A DNA stretch of 42,690 bases, from contig QGVD01000026.1 in NCBI GenBank assembly GCA_003242685.1, positions 1 to 42,690 on the forward strand, written 5' to 3'. Positions 11,219 to 19,079 of this stretch are shown here, one piece after another; position 1 is the stretch's first letter, and every line of letters starts with the position of its first letter. Under the pieces are notes generated by a model that was not told the origin of the DNA, searched no databases, and saw nothing but the letters and a program-made list of their open reading frames with translations. The translations under genes were made by a program, and so were the position numbers. This stretch comes from Pseudomonadota bacterium (GTDB lineage Bacteria; Pseudomonadota; Gammaproteobacteria; Steroidobacterales; Steroidobacteraceae).

Positions 11219-13324
11219 ATGAATCCCAATCCCGGCGCGCGCTCGATCCAGGACACCACGGTGCCGCCCGGCGGTGAGATGGGCGAACGCATCCATGCAT
11301 GCAACTGGGCGGACACGCCGCTCGGTCCGATGCCTGCCTGGCCGCAGGGACTGCGTTCCGCGGTCAGCGTGCTGCTGCAGTCGCCGGTGCCGATGGCGGT
11401 CCTCTGGGGCCGCGACCTCATCCTGCTCTACAACGATGCCTGCGCACGTCTCCTCGGCTCGCGTCACCCGGCGGCGCTCGGCCGTCCGCTCGCCGAGCTC
11501 ACCGGCAGCGCAGAAGAGGGTGCCGTGGCGCGGCTGCGTTCCCTGTTCGATGCCTGCGGGCAGTCGCGTTCCGCGGGCGTATACGTTTCACTCACGAGTG
11601 ATTCTTCCGCGCGCGACGAGGAGCCCGGATTCCTCTGCAGCCCGTTGACGGACGACGACGGACACATCGCGGGAGTGCTGTGCGTGCGCGCCGATCCGGC
11701 CGTTCGCGCCGCGCCGGAGGTTGCACCCTCCATCGCCGAGCTGCGCAACGCTCTCGCGTCGCTCGAGCTCGACGAGGAAAGACTGTACCGGCTCGCCGCA
11801 GGCACGTCGCACCTCATCTGGACCGCGACGACACAGGGCGCGCTCCAGCAGATCACCGAGAACGGCCGGCGCGCGATGGACTGGCGTGCACTGGTTCATC
11901 CGGACGATCTGCCGGCACTGCTCGCGGCATGGGATCGCGCGCGCGGCGGCGGCGAACCCTTCGAGCATCGCTGCCGGCTGCGCCGCTCCGGGACCGAAGG
12001 CGAATGGCGCATGCAGATCGTGCGCGGCCGTCCGCTGCGCGATCCGCGGGGCCGCGTGCAGAAGTGGGTCGGAATCTGCGTGGATGCGCACGAGCCCGCG
12101 GACCGCGAGGACGAGCTGCGCCAGGCGCGCGACGAGGCGGAGCGCCAGCGCCGCGCCGCCGAGCTCGCCAATCACATGAAGGACGAGTTCCTCGCCACCG
12201 TGTCTCACGAGCTGCGCGCGCCGCTCAATGCGATCAGCGGCTGGGCGGGCCTCCTGCGTCAGGGCAGGCTGGATCCCGCCATGGTCATGCGCGCGGCTCA
12301 GACCATCGAGAACAACGTGCGCGCGCAGGCGAAGCTCATCGACGATCTGCTCGACATCTCGCGCATCGCCTCGGGGAAGTTCCGGCTCGAGCTGCGCGAG
12401 CTCGATCCGGCGGTGGCGGTCGAAGCCGCCGTGGAAACGACGCGTCCGACGGCCGCCGCGAAGGACATCCGCATCGAAACGCGGATCGACCGAGGTGTCT
12501 GCCGCGTGACGGGCGATCTGCAGCGGCTGCAGCAGGCCGTCAGCAATCTGCTGTCGAATGCGGTGAAGTTCACGCCTTCGGGCGGTCTCGTGACCGTCGA
12601 ACTGAGCGTGCACGATGCGTGCGCGCAGATCGTCGTGCGCGATACCGGTGTCGGAATTCCGCCCGCGTTCCTTCCTCACGTGTTCGAGCGCTTCCGTCAG
12701 GCGGATCGTCCCGTCGAGAGGCGCAGCCGCGGCCTGGGGCTGGGGCTCTCGATCGTGCGTCACATCGTCGAGCTGCACGGCGGCTTCATCCGTGCGGAGA
12801 GCGAAGGCGAAGGGCGCGGCGCGACGTTCACCATCCAGCTCCCCTGCACGGCCGCGCAGCCGTCCGCATCGCGAAGCTCTCCCGAGAGCAGCCGCGCGAC
12901 GAGCCCTCCTCAGTCGGCGCCGCTTCAGGGGCTGCGTCTCCTCACGGTGGACGACGAGCCCGACGCCGCGGAGATGCTGAAGGTGCTGCTCGAGCAGTAC
13001 GGGGCGCGCGTGACGACGGCGCACAGCGCAACCGACGCGCTGCGCTGCCTCGAGTCCGAGCGCTTCGATCTGCTCATCTCCGACATCGGCATGCCGGGCG
13101 TGAACGGCTACGAGCTGCTCGAGCGCGTGCGCAGCGCATGCGGCGCGCCGAATGCGCGCGACATTCCCGCCATCGCGGTCACGGGATTCGCGCGCAGCGA
13201 AGATCGCGCACGCGCGCTGCGCGCCGGCTACCAGGAGCACGTGGTCAAGCCCGTCGAACCCGACAAGCTGGCCGCGGCGATCATGCGCGTCGTCGCGCGC
13301 AGTTCGGCGCAGTCCGTTCACTGA
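11219..13324 (+). CDS. Hybrid sensor histidine kinase/response regulator
   Basis: This is a soluble hybrid kinase of about 701 residues. The first 140 residues carry a PAS/GAF-like sensor that begins with the recurrent phrase W(A)-x-TPLGPMPAWPQGLR. A second PAS fold spans about 190-310 (HPDD...RMQIVRGRPLRDPRG). A short coiled coil leads into HisKA with the phosphoacceptor His330 in VSHELRAPLNAISGW. The HATPase domain, about 430-545, has N-box NLLSNAVKF and DTGVGIPP, then RGLGLGLSIV. After a Ser/Pro linker comes a receiver domain (about 576-690) with Asp622 in LLISDIGMPG and a C-terminal KP motif. No transmembrane segment is visible, so it likely senses a cytoplasmic cue. ATG 11219 is preferred over TTG 11177, but neither has a good ribosome site. 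No output regulator lies nearby. Confidence 0.9.
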   Translation: MNPNPGARSIQDTTVPPGGEMGERIHACNWADTPLGPMPAWPQGLRSAVSVLLQSPVPMAVLWGRDLILLYNDACARLLGSRHPAALGRPLAELTGSAEEGAVARLRSLFDACGQSRSAGVYVSLTSDSSARDEEPGFLCSPLTDDDGHIAGVLCVRADPAVRAAPEVAPSIAELRNALASLELDEERLYRLAAGTSHLIWTATTQGALQQITENGRRAMDWRALVHPDDLPALLAAWDRARGGGEPFEHRCRLRRSGTEGEWRMQIVRGRPLRDPRGRVQKWVGICVDAHEPADREDELRQARDEAERQRRAAELANHMKDEFLATVSHELRAPLNAISGWAGLLRQGRLDPAMVMRAAQTIENNVRAQAKLIDDLLDISRIASGKFRLELRELDPAVAVEAAVETTRPTAAAKDIRIETRIDRGVCRVTGDLQRLQQAVSNLLSNAVKFTPSGGLVTVELSVHDACAQIVVRDTGVGIPPAFLPHVFERFRQADRPVERRSRGLGLGLSIVRHIVELHGGFIRAESEGEGRGATFTIQLPCTAAQPSASRSSPESSRATSPPQSAPLQGLRLLTVDDEPDAAEMLKVLLEQYGARVTTAHSATDALRCLESERFDLLISDIGMPGVNGYELLERVRSACGAPNARDIPAIAVTGFARSEDRARALRAGYQEHVVKPVEPDKLAAAIMRVVARSSAQSVH

Positions 13325-13449
13325 CGCCGTCCGGCGACAGCTCCTTGACGGCGCTTCGCGCCGGCCGGGAGAATCCCGCCACCCGAAGGCGCCGTGGAGC
13401 CGCCTGGTCGTCGCGCACGGATGCGGTCCCGATTGTGAGAGGAGTAGCG

Positions 13450-13851
13450 ATGTCGCTCTTTCGGCTGAAGCAGATCGCAGTCTGTGTGCTGTCGGCTCTG
13501 GTCGTCGCGACCGGAACGCCGGTTACCGCTCGTGCGGAGATCATCGATACCTCGACGGCGCTCGCCGCCGCGACGCGCAGCGAGAGCCTGGGACGCATCG
13601 CCCGCGCGCTCGATCAGGAGAGCGTGCGCGAGCGGCTCGAGGCACTCGGAGTGGACCGCGCCGCGATCGACGCGCGGCTCGCCGCGCTCACGGATGCGGA
13701 GCTCGCCTCGCTCGCCGAGCGGCTCGAGAACGCACCGGCCGCCGGCGACGTGCTCGGGCTCATCGGCGCGGTATTCGTGGTCCTGCTCATCCTCGAGCTC
13801 GTTGGCGTCATCGACATCTTCAAGACGGTCGGTCCTGCGGCACGGCGCTGA
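13450..13851 (+). CDS. PA2779 family small membrane protein
   Basis: This encodes 133 residues. ATG 13450 follows AGAGGAG with a five-base spacer. There is an N-terminal signal segment (ICVLSAL-type hydrophobic run, cleavage near TARAE), a predicted helical middle (SESLGRIARALDQESVRERLEALGVD) and one C-terminal membrane helix (GLIGAVFVVLLILELVGVIDIFK). This architecture and the following gene match the PA2779/PA2778 pair of Pseudomonas. The biochemical role of the family is not known to me. Its 3' end overlaps the likely start of the next gene, so the two are probably translated together and may form a complex at the inner membrane. Confidence 0.85.
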   Translation: MSLFRLKQIAVCVLSALVVATGTPVTARAEIIDTSTALAAATRSESLGRIARALDQESVRERLEALGVDRAAIDARLAALTDAELASLAERLENAPAAGDVLGLIGAVFVVLLILELVGVIDIFKTVGPAARR

Positions 13852-14815
13852 GCGCGGTCTCGCGCTCGGCGCGCTGCTCGCCGCCGTGATGCTGGCGGGC
13901 TGCGCGACGCCCCGTGCCGGCTCGTCGGGGGTCGCCGCGGAAGAGGCGGTCGAGCTCACCGCCGTTCCGTTCTTTCCTCAGGAAATTCACCAGTGCGGCC
14001 CGGCGGCGCTCGCGACGGTGCTGTCCGCCTCGGGCGTCGAGGTCACGCCCGAAGAGCTCGTGCCGCGCGTCTACATTCCCGGGCGCCGGGGCAGTCTGCA
14101 GACGGAGCTCGTTGCAGCGGCGCGCCAGCACGCGCGGCTCCCGTACGAGCTCGACGATTCACTCGAAGCCATCGCCCGCGAGCTGCGAGCGGGACGCCCG
14201 GTCCTCGTGATGCAGAATCTCGCGCTGCCCCGATGGCCGCGCTGGCATTTCGCCGTCGTGGTCGGCGTCACTCCGACGCACGTGATCCTGCGTTCGGGTA
14301 CCCGTGAGCGCCTGCGCCTGCGGCATTCCACGTTCCTCAGGACATGGACGTGGGCCGGATCGTGGGCGCTGGTGCTGCTCGCACCGGGCGAGCTGCCCGC
14401 GGAGGCGCATCCCGAGCGCTGGCTGAGCGCGAACGCCGCGCTCGAAGCGGTCGGTCAGCGGCGCGCGGCGCGCGTCAACTACGAAGCGGCCGCGAAGCGC
14501 TGGCCGGATGAGCCGCTCGTGTGGCTCGGCATCGGCAACACCGCCTATCACGAGGGTGACCGTGCCGCTGCGGAAGCCGCGTACCGTCGCGCCGTGGCGC
14601 TCGACGGCTCGAACGCGGTCGCGCTCAACAATCTCGCGCACGTCCTCGGCGAGCGTGGTTGTACGCAGGAAGCCCTGGAGCACCTCGAGCGTGCGCGTGA
14701 GGCGGCTCCACCGGTGCTGCTCGCGTCCATCGAGGCGACGGCCCGCGAGCTCGCCGCGCGCACACCGCACGATGCATCGGCACCGGGTGCTTGCTCTGCG
14801 GCCGCGGCCCGATAG
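13802..14815 (+). CDS. PA2778 family C39-like cysteine peptidase with TPR, lipoprotein
   Basis: This protein of about 337 residues begins with a lipoprotein signal (LALGALLAAVMLAGC, lipidated Cys near 34 if TTG 13802 is used). The papain-fold C39-like domain has its catalytic Cys65 in IHQCGPAALATVL and His149 in RWHFAVVVG. A TPR segment follows, about 195-305 (AALEAVGQRRAARVNYEAAAKRWP; AEAAYRRAVALDGSNAVALNNLAHVLGERG). The start is uncertain: TTG 13802 overlaps the upstream gene by 50 nt, and ATG/GTG codons inside the hydrophobic run would destroy the signal. Peptidases of this clan include double-glycine leader peptidases, but no leader substrate or ABC exporter is nearby. The pairing with a PA2779 protein is the recurrent family context. 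Confidence 0.85.
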   Translation: MASSTSSRRSVLRHGAERGLALGALLAAVMLAGCATPRAGSSGVAAEEAVELTAVPFFPQEIHQCGPAALATVLSASGVEVTPEELVPRVYIPGRRGSLQTELVAAARQHARLPYELDDSLEAIARELRAGRPVLVMQNLALPRWPRWHFAVVVGVTPTHVILRSGTRERLRLRHSTFLRTWTWAGSWALVLLAPGELPAEAHPERWLSANAALEAVGQRRAARVNYEAAAKRWPDEPLVWLGIGNTAYHEGDRAAAEAAYRRAVALDGSNAVALNNLAHVLGERGCTQEALEHLERAREAAPPVLLASIEATARELAARTPHDASAPGACSAAAAR

Positions 14816-14855
14816 ACGAAACGACCTCACTCTGCACGACATACCGGAGACGTCC

Positions 14856-15272
14856 ATGCCCGCCCCGTTCCATCTCGCCATTCCCGTGCACGATCTCGCC
14901 GCCGCACGCCGCTTCTACGGCGAGCAGTTCGGCTGCCGCGAAGGGCGCAGCTCCGACACGTGGGTGGACTTCGACTTCTTCGGTCATCAGCTCGTGGCGC
15001 ACCTCGATCCGCGGCGCCGTGCCGAGCCGCATTTCAACGACGTCGACGGACACGACGTGCCCGTGCCGCACTTCGGCGTCGTGCTCGAGTGGGACGAGTG
15101 GCACCGACTGGCAGAGCGTCTGCGCGCCTGCGGCACACGCTTCGTGCTCGAGCCGGGAATCCGCTTCGAGGGCAAGGTCGGCGAGCAGGCGACTTTCTTT
15201 CTCTACGACCCCTCCGGGAACGCGCTCGAGTTCAAGGCGTTCAGGGATCCCTCTCAGCTCTTCGCGAAGTGA
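14856..15272 (+). CDS. VOC (glyoxalase/bleomycin resistance) family protein
   Basis: This 138-residue, single-domain VOC protein starts at ATG 14856 after a GGAG site. It opens with FHLAIPVHDLAAARRFYGEQFG, the usual first beta-alpha module, and has the metal-site style residues His6 and Glu near the end (FYLYDPSGNALEFK-like segment; here FFLYDPSGNALEFKAF). Between them is HFGVVLEWDEWHRLAERL, the second module. VOC enzymes bind a divalent metal and act on diverse small molecules (dioxygenase, isomerase, lyase). The substrate cannot be read from the sequence. It is convergent with the next gene, only 3 bp away. Confidence 0.8.
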   Translation: MPAPFHLAIPVHDLAAARRFYGEQFGCREGRSSDTWVDFDFFGHQLVAHLDPRRRAEPHFNDVDGHDVPVPHFGVVLEWDEWHRLAERLRACGTRFVLEPGIRFEGKVGEQATFFLYDPSGNALEFKAFRDPSQLFAK

Positions 15273-15275
15273 CGC

Positions 15276-15824
15276 TCACGGCGCGGCGGCGAGGCGCGTA
15301 ACGATCTGGAATTCTCCGCGGCAGCCGCCGTCGACCCAGATGCCGCGCGGGCCGAGTCCCCAGGTCTCGCCTTCGCGGCAGGGCGCGCGGCCGAGCTGCC
15401 GCACGAGACGCACGCGTACCGCGCCGTCCGCCGGACAGACGATGCGCTTCCTCCCCGGCGATTCACAGCGCACGGGCGCGTCGCGCGCCCGTGTCTCGTT
15501 CTGCGTTTCACTCGCATCGCCCGCCATGGCAGGTTCGGCGGCGAAGACGAACTCGGCGCGGCAGCCTCCGTTCACCCACAGCCCTTCATCGTCGAAACCG
15601 AAGTTCCATCCTGCGTCACAGAGCGTTTCTCCGGTCTGCCGTACCTCCACGAGTCGCAGACCCCCGAGGTTTGCCGCGCAGAAGGCGCGCAGCCCGTCGA
15701 CGGACTCGCAGCGGATGGTGCGCTCTGACGGCCGTTCGATCTCCGGTTGTTCGCTCGCCCAGGCGCAACTCGAGCCGCAGAGCGCGGCGAGCGCGCCGTA
15801 CGTCAGTCGACTGGCCCGGACCAT
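15276..15824 (-). CDS. Exported protein with two DUF3011 repeats
   Basis: This encodes 182 residues. ATG 15824 follows GGGAGG by five bases and opens a signal peptide (cleavage near CAWAS). Two copies of the DUF3011 module follow, at about 37-93 and 118-174. Each has four cysteines in matching positions (39, 49, 69, 88 and 120, 130, 149, 168) and the signature G(I/L)WV(N/D)GGCR-EF. The regular spacing suggests two disulfides per module in the periplasm. The function of the domain is unknown to me. It is divergent from the symporter gene. Confidence 0.8.
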   Translation of the reverse strand: MVRASRLTYGALAALCGSSCAWASEQPEIERPSERTIRCESVDGLRAFCAANLGGLRLVEVRQTGETLCDAGWNFGFDDEGLWVNGGCRAEFVFAAEPAMAGDASETQNETRARDAPVRCESPGRKRIVCPADGAVRVRLVRQLGRAPCREGETWGLGPRGIWVDGGCRGEFQIVTRLAAAP

Positions 15825-15953
15825 CGAAGCCTCCCGGTCTGGAGCCGATCCATACCGCCTTCTCAACGCCTTCCGGCGCGCACCGGTTCCGGCCCTGTTG
15901 TCATCCGCAGGGCGTCACGCCATGCTCACGCTGCGCGCGCATACGGGGGTGCC

Positions 15954-17459
15954 GTGATCTCGAACACCGACGCGATCGTCGCCGCGATGATCCTCTACAT
16001 GGGGATCTGCCTGATCCTCGGATTCATCGCCTACCGGCGCACTTTCAATCTCGGCGACTTCATCCTCGGCGGGCGCAGCCTCAACAGCTTCGTCACCGCC
16101 TTCAGCGCCCAGGCCACCGACATGAGCGGCTGGCTCCTGATGGGTCTGCCCGGGCTCGCGTACGCCTCCGGCTTCGACTCCGTCTGGATGGCGCTCGGCC
16201 TGACGGTCGGCACCTATCTCAACTGGAAGCTCGTGGCGGCGCGCCTGCGCACGCGCACGGAGCAGCTCGACAACTCGCTGACGCTTCCGGACTACTTCGA
16301 GCGGCGCTTCGAGGATCGCACGCGGCTGCTGCGCACCCTCACCGCGACGTTCATCCTCGTGTTCTTCGTGTTCTACACGAGCTCCGGTTTCGTCGCGGCG
16401 GGGCGGCTGTTCGAGGCGCTCTTCGGAATGCCGTACGTCGAAGCGATGTTCTGGGGCAGCATCGTGATGCTCGCGTACACCTTCTTCGGCGGTTTCCTCG
16501 CCGTGAGCTGGTCGGACGTGCTGCAGGGAACGCTGATGATCTTCGCGCTCGTGCTCGTCGCGGTGCTGGGGATCGCGCTCGCCGGAGGAGCGGGCGAAAC
16601 GTGGGCACGCATCGAGGCGCTCGATCCCTCACTGCTCGATCCGTTCGCCGTGGAGGGCACCTCGCTCGGCTGGATCGGCGTGATCTCGCTGCTCGGCTGG
16701 GGTCTCGGCTATGCCGGGCAGCCGCACATCCTCGCGCGCTTCATGGCGGCCCAGTCTGCGGGGCACATCACGCTTGCGCGGCGGATCGCGATGGCCTGGG
16801 TCATCACGGTGCTCGCAGCGGCGGTGATCGTCGGCCTCACGGGTCTCCTGGCGCTGCCCGAGCGGCTCGAGGGTCCGGATCGCGAGACCGTGTTCATCCG
16901 GATGGCGACGGACTTCTTCCCGCCGGCGATCGCGGGCATCTGTCTCGCCGGCGTGATGGCGGCGATCATGAGCACTGCATCCGCGCAGCTTCTCGTCGCC
17001 TCGTCCGCGTTCGTGCAGGACTTCTACCGTGGCCTGTTCCGCCGCGATGCCGGCGGCCGCGAGCTGCTGTGGATCGGCCGGTTCGCCGTGCTCGTCATCG
17101 CGGTGCTCGCCTTCCTGCTCGGGCTCGATCCGGAGAGCAAGGTGCTCGATCTCGTGAGCTGGGCGTGGGCGGGCTTCGGCGCGGCGTTCGGGCCGGCGAT
17201 CATCCTGTCGCTCTACTGGGAGCGCACGACGCGCACGGGCGCGCTCGCGGGAATCCTCGTGGGCGGGCTCACGGTCATCCTGTGGAAGCAGGGGCTCGGA
17301 TCCTTCGCCGCTCGCGATCCGCAGTCCCTGCTCGGTCAGCTCGGACAGCTCTACGAGCTCGTTCCCGGTTTCATCCTCTCGTGGGTCGCGATCTGGGTCG
17401 TGAGCCTGTTCACCGCGCCGGTGCGGGAGGCCGTGAGCCTGCAGCGGTCGCCGCGATGA
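15954..17459 (+). CDS. putP: Sodium/proline-type symporter (SSS family)
   Basis: This 501-residue inner-membrane protein has about 13 hydrophobic helices and belongs to the sodium:solute symporter family, closest in pattern to PutP. The cues are DFILGGRSLNSFVTAFSAQATDMSGWLLMGLPG near residues 33-66 (the proline/sodium site helix) and STASAQLLVASSAFVQDFY near 341-359 (helix 8). GTG 15954 is used because it precedes the first helix (DAIVAAMILYMGICLILGF) and follows a GGGGGT stretch; no ATG fits. It overlaps the acetyltransferase gene by an ATGA junction, indicating translational coupling. Proline as substrate is likely from the family resemblance, but other sodium-coupled substrates cannot be excluded. 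Confidence 0.88.
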   Translation: MISNTDAIVAAMILYMGICLILGFIAYRRTFNLGDFILGGRSLNSFVTAFSAQATDMSGWLLMGLPGLAYASGFDSVWMALGLTVGTYLNWKLVAARLRTRTEQLDNSLTLPDYFERRFEDRTRLLRTLTATFILVFFVFYTSSGFVAAGRLFEALFGMPYVEAMFWGSIVMLAYTFFGGFLAVSWSDVLQGTLMIFALVLVAVLGIALAGGAGETWARIEALDPSLLDPFAVEGTSLGWIGVISLLGWGLGYAGQPHILARFMAAQSAGHITLARRIAMAWVITVLAAAVIVGLTGLLALPERLEGPDRETVFIRMATDFFPPAIAGICLAGVMAAIMSTASAQLLVASSAFVQDFYRGLFRRDAGGRELLWIGRFAVLVIAVLAFLLGLDPESKVLDLVSWAWAGFGAAFGPAIILSLYWERTTRTGALAGILVGGLTVILWKQGLGSFAARDPQSLLGQLGQLYELVPGFILSWVAIWVVSLFTAPVREAVSLQRSPR

Positions 17460-17899
17460 GCATCACCTATCGCGAGGGGAACGATCTCGACCTCGACACG
17501 GTCATCGAGCTCTACCGTGCGTCCACGCTCGGCGAGCGCCGGCCGATCGACGACCGCCGCATCATGGCCGACATGCTGCGGCATGCGAATCTCGTGATCA
17601 CGGCGTGGGATGGAGACCGGCTCGTCGGCATCGCGCGCACGCTCACCGATTTCAGCTACTGCGGATATCTCGCCGATCTCGCCGTGCACGCCGATTATCA
17701 GCGCCGCGGCATCGGCACGAGGCTGATCGAGGAGACGCGCCGCCGGATGGGCCCGCGCTCGATGCTCACGCTCCTCGCGGCGCCGAAGGCACGCGAGTAC
17801 TACCCGAAGATCGGCTTCAGGCAGCACGAGAGCGCGTGGATCCTGCGTGCTTCGGAGCCGTTTCCCGTGCGCGCGAAAGAAGACGCGCCGGAAGAGTGA
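17456..17899 (+). CDS. GNAT family N-acetyltransferase
   Basis: This 147-residue acetyltransferase has the acetyl-CoA binding motif A as LADLAVHADYQRRGIGTRLIEETRRRMG (about residues 72-99, with the R/Q-x-x-G-x-G/A loop QRRGIG). The C-terminal YPKIGFRQHESAW is typical of the GNAT fold end. Its ATG overlaps the symporter stop codon, so it is coupled to a transport gene. It may acetylate a small molecule or a protein; the target is unknown. Confidence 0.85.
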   Translation: MSITYREGNDLDLDTVIELYRASTLGERRPIDDRRIMADMLRHANLVITAWDGDRLVGIARTLTDFSYCGYLADLAVHADYQRRGIGTRLIEETRRRMGPRSMLTLLAAPKAREYYPKIGFRQHESAWILRASEPFPVRAKEDAPEE

Positions 17900-17920
17900 G
17901 AACGGCCGCTTCCGCGCGGC

Positions 17921-18496
17921 TCAGGACGCCGTCTTCTCCGGCACCAGGCGCAGGTTGAAGCTAACCTTCACGTCGTCGCCGACCCACTCGGTGGACTTCC
18001 ACTCGCCCTGGCCGACCCCGAACTGCAGCCTCTTGATGACGAATTCGCCGCTCATCTGCCCCGCGCCATCCGCGCTGCGGAACGTGAAGGGAATCGTGAC
18101 ATCACGCGTCACGTCGCGGATCGTGAGCTTGCCGGTCGCCTCGTAGCGATCCGAACCCTTGCTCTCGATCTTCGACGCGGTGAAGCGTGCGGTCGGGAAC
18201 CTGTCGACGGCGAACAGATCCGCGCCGCGCAGGATTCCGTCACGCTCCTTGTCCTTCGTGTCGACCGATGCCACCTGGACCGTGACGTCGAGACGGCCCG
18301 ACGCGGGATCGTTCTCCGGCAGCGCGAGCTTCACGTCGAATTTCGAGAAGCGGCCCTCGCTCTGCGCGCCGGCCTGAACGAAATGGAAGGAGAGCGTGCT
18401 TTTCGCCGGATCGAGCACGTACGAACCGGCCGCGTGCGCAAGGGGCGCGAGCGCGAGAAGGGCCACGGCGGCGAGGAGCGCGTTGCGTACGTTCAT
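17921..18496 (-). CDS. yceI: YceI family periplasmic lipid-binding protein
   Basis: This 191-residue exported protein has a clear signal peptide (ALLAAVALLALAPLAHAAG, cleavage near residue 22). It has a YceI lipocalin-like barrel: YVLDPAKSTLSFHFVQAG, a middle V-DTKDKERDGILRGADLFAVDRFPTA region, GKLTIRDVTRDVTIPFTF, and FVIKRLQFGVGQGEW near the end. YceI proteins bind polyisoprenoid or similar amphipathic lipids in the periplasm. It starts 10 nt after the stop of the cytochrome b561 gene on the same strand, the arrangement of the known yceJ-yceI operon, which suggests a joint role in quinone or lipid redox chemistry. Confidence 0.92.
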   Translation of the reverse strand: MNVRNALLAAVALLALAPLAHAAGSYVLDPAKSTLSFHFVQAGAQSEGRFSKFDVKLALPENDPASGRLDVTVQVASVDTKDKERDGILRGADLFAVDRFPTARFTASKIESKGSDRYEATGKLTIRDVTRDVTIPFTFRSADGAGQMSGEFVIKRLQFGVGQGEWKSTEWVGDDVKVSFNLRLVPEKTAS

Positions 18497-18506
18497 CGAA
18501 ACAGCC

Positions 18507-19061
18507 TCATCGAGTCTGGGTAAACGGCAGCATGCGCCGCAGGACGTCGTCCTTCACCACGAAGTGATGCTTCAGCGCGGCGGCGACGTGCAGGACGACG
18601 ACGGCGGCGAGGGTCCATGCAAGGATCTCATGAGTCTGATTCAAAGTCTCGTACAGCGCTTCGTCGGGCCCCACCAGGTCCGGGAGCTGCACGAGATTGA
18701 ACCAGCTCACCGGGAAATTGCGTGCCGAGGACATCATCCAGCCGGTCAGCGGCAGCGCGAAGAGCAGCAGGTACATGGCACCGTGAGTGACGTGCGCGAG
18801 AAAGCGCTCGTACGGCCGCATCGTGGACGGCAGCTCCGGAACGGGGTTCGCGAGCCGCCAGGCGAGGCGGATCACCGCGAGACCGAGTATCGTGATGCCC
18901 ACGGACTTGTGACGCGCGAGCATCGCGAGCTTCTGCAGGCCGAGCGGCAGTTCGTCGGCAACGAGCCCGAGAACGAACTGCACGATGATGAGTGCCGCGA
19001 TGATCCAGTGCAGCGCCTGGGCGACGCTGCCCCAGCGCGTGGAAGTGTTCCGTAGGGGCAT
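18507..19061 (-). CDS. Cytochrome b561
   Basis: This 184-residue inner-membrane cytochrome has four hydrophobic helices. The family's conserved haem-ligand histidines are visible: His18 (ALHW), His51 (ARHKSVGI), His144 (NQTHEILAW) and His158 (VLHVAAALKHHF). Such proteins pass electrons between quinol and a periplasmic acceptor. ATG 19061 begins MPLRNTSTRWGSVAQALHW, the normal family N-terminus; no Shine-Dalgarno is evident. It is the first gene of a two-gene unit with yceI and diverges from the YceI-like lipoprotein at 19080 with only 18 bp between the start codons. Confidence 0.9.
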   Translation of the reverse strand: MPLRNTSTRWGSVAQALHWIIAALIIVQFVLGLVADELPLGLQKLAMLARHKSVGITILGLAVIRLAWRLANPVPELPSTMRPYERFLAHVTHGAMYLLLFALPLTGWMMSSARNFPVSWFNLVQLPDLVGPDEALYETLNQTHEILAWTLAAVVVLHVAAALKHHFVVKDDVLRRMLPFTQTR

Positions 19062-19079
19062 GCGCTTAAGCTTATTCGC
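19062..19079. promoter_or_regulatory. 18-bp divergent start-codon gap with AT-rich palindromes
   Basis: Only 18 bases separate the ATG of cytochrome b561 (minus) from the GTG of the YceI-like lipoprotein (plus). Their centre holds overlapping palindromes CTTAAG (19065-19070) and AAGCTT (19068-19073), an AT-rich island in GC-rich DNA. Neither strand shows a Shine-Dalgarno here. Either both messages start inside the opposite gene or both are leaderless; this cannot be decided from sequence. Confidence 0.35.

Noticed and set aside
13350..13362. GGCGC-TTC-GCGCC hairpin after the hybrid kinase
   Set aside because: Five-base-pair stem without a following T-run; not called as a terminator.
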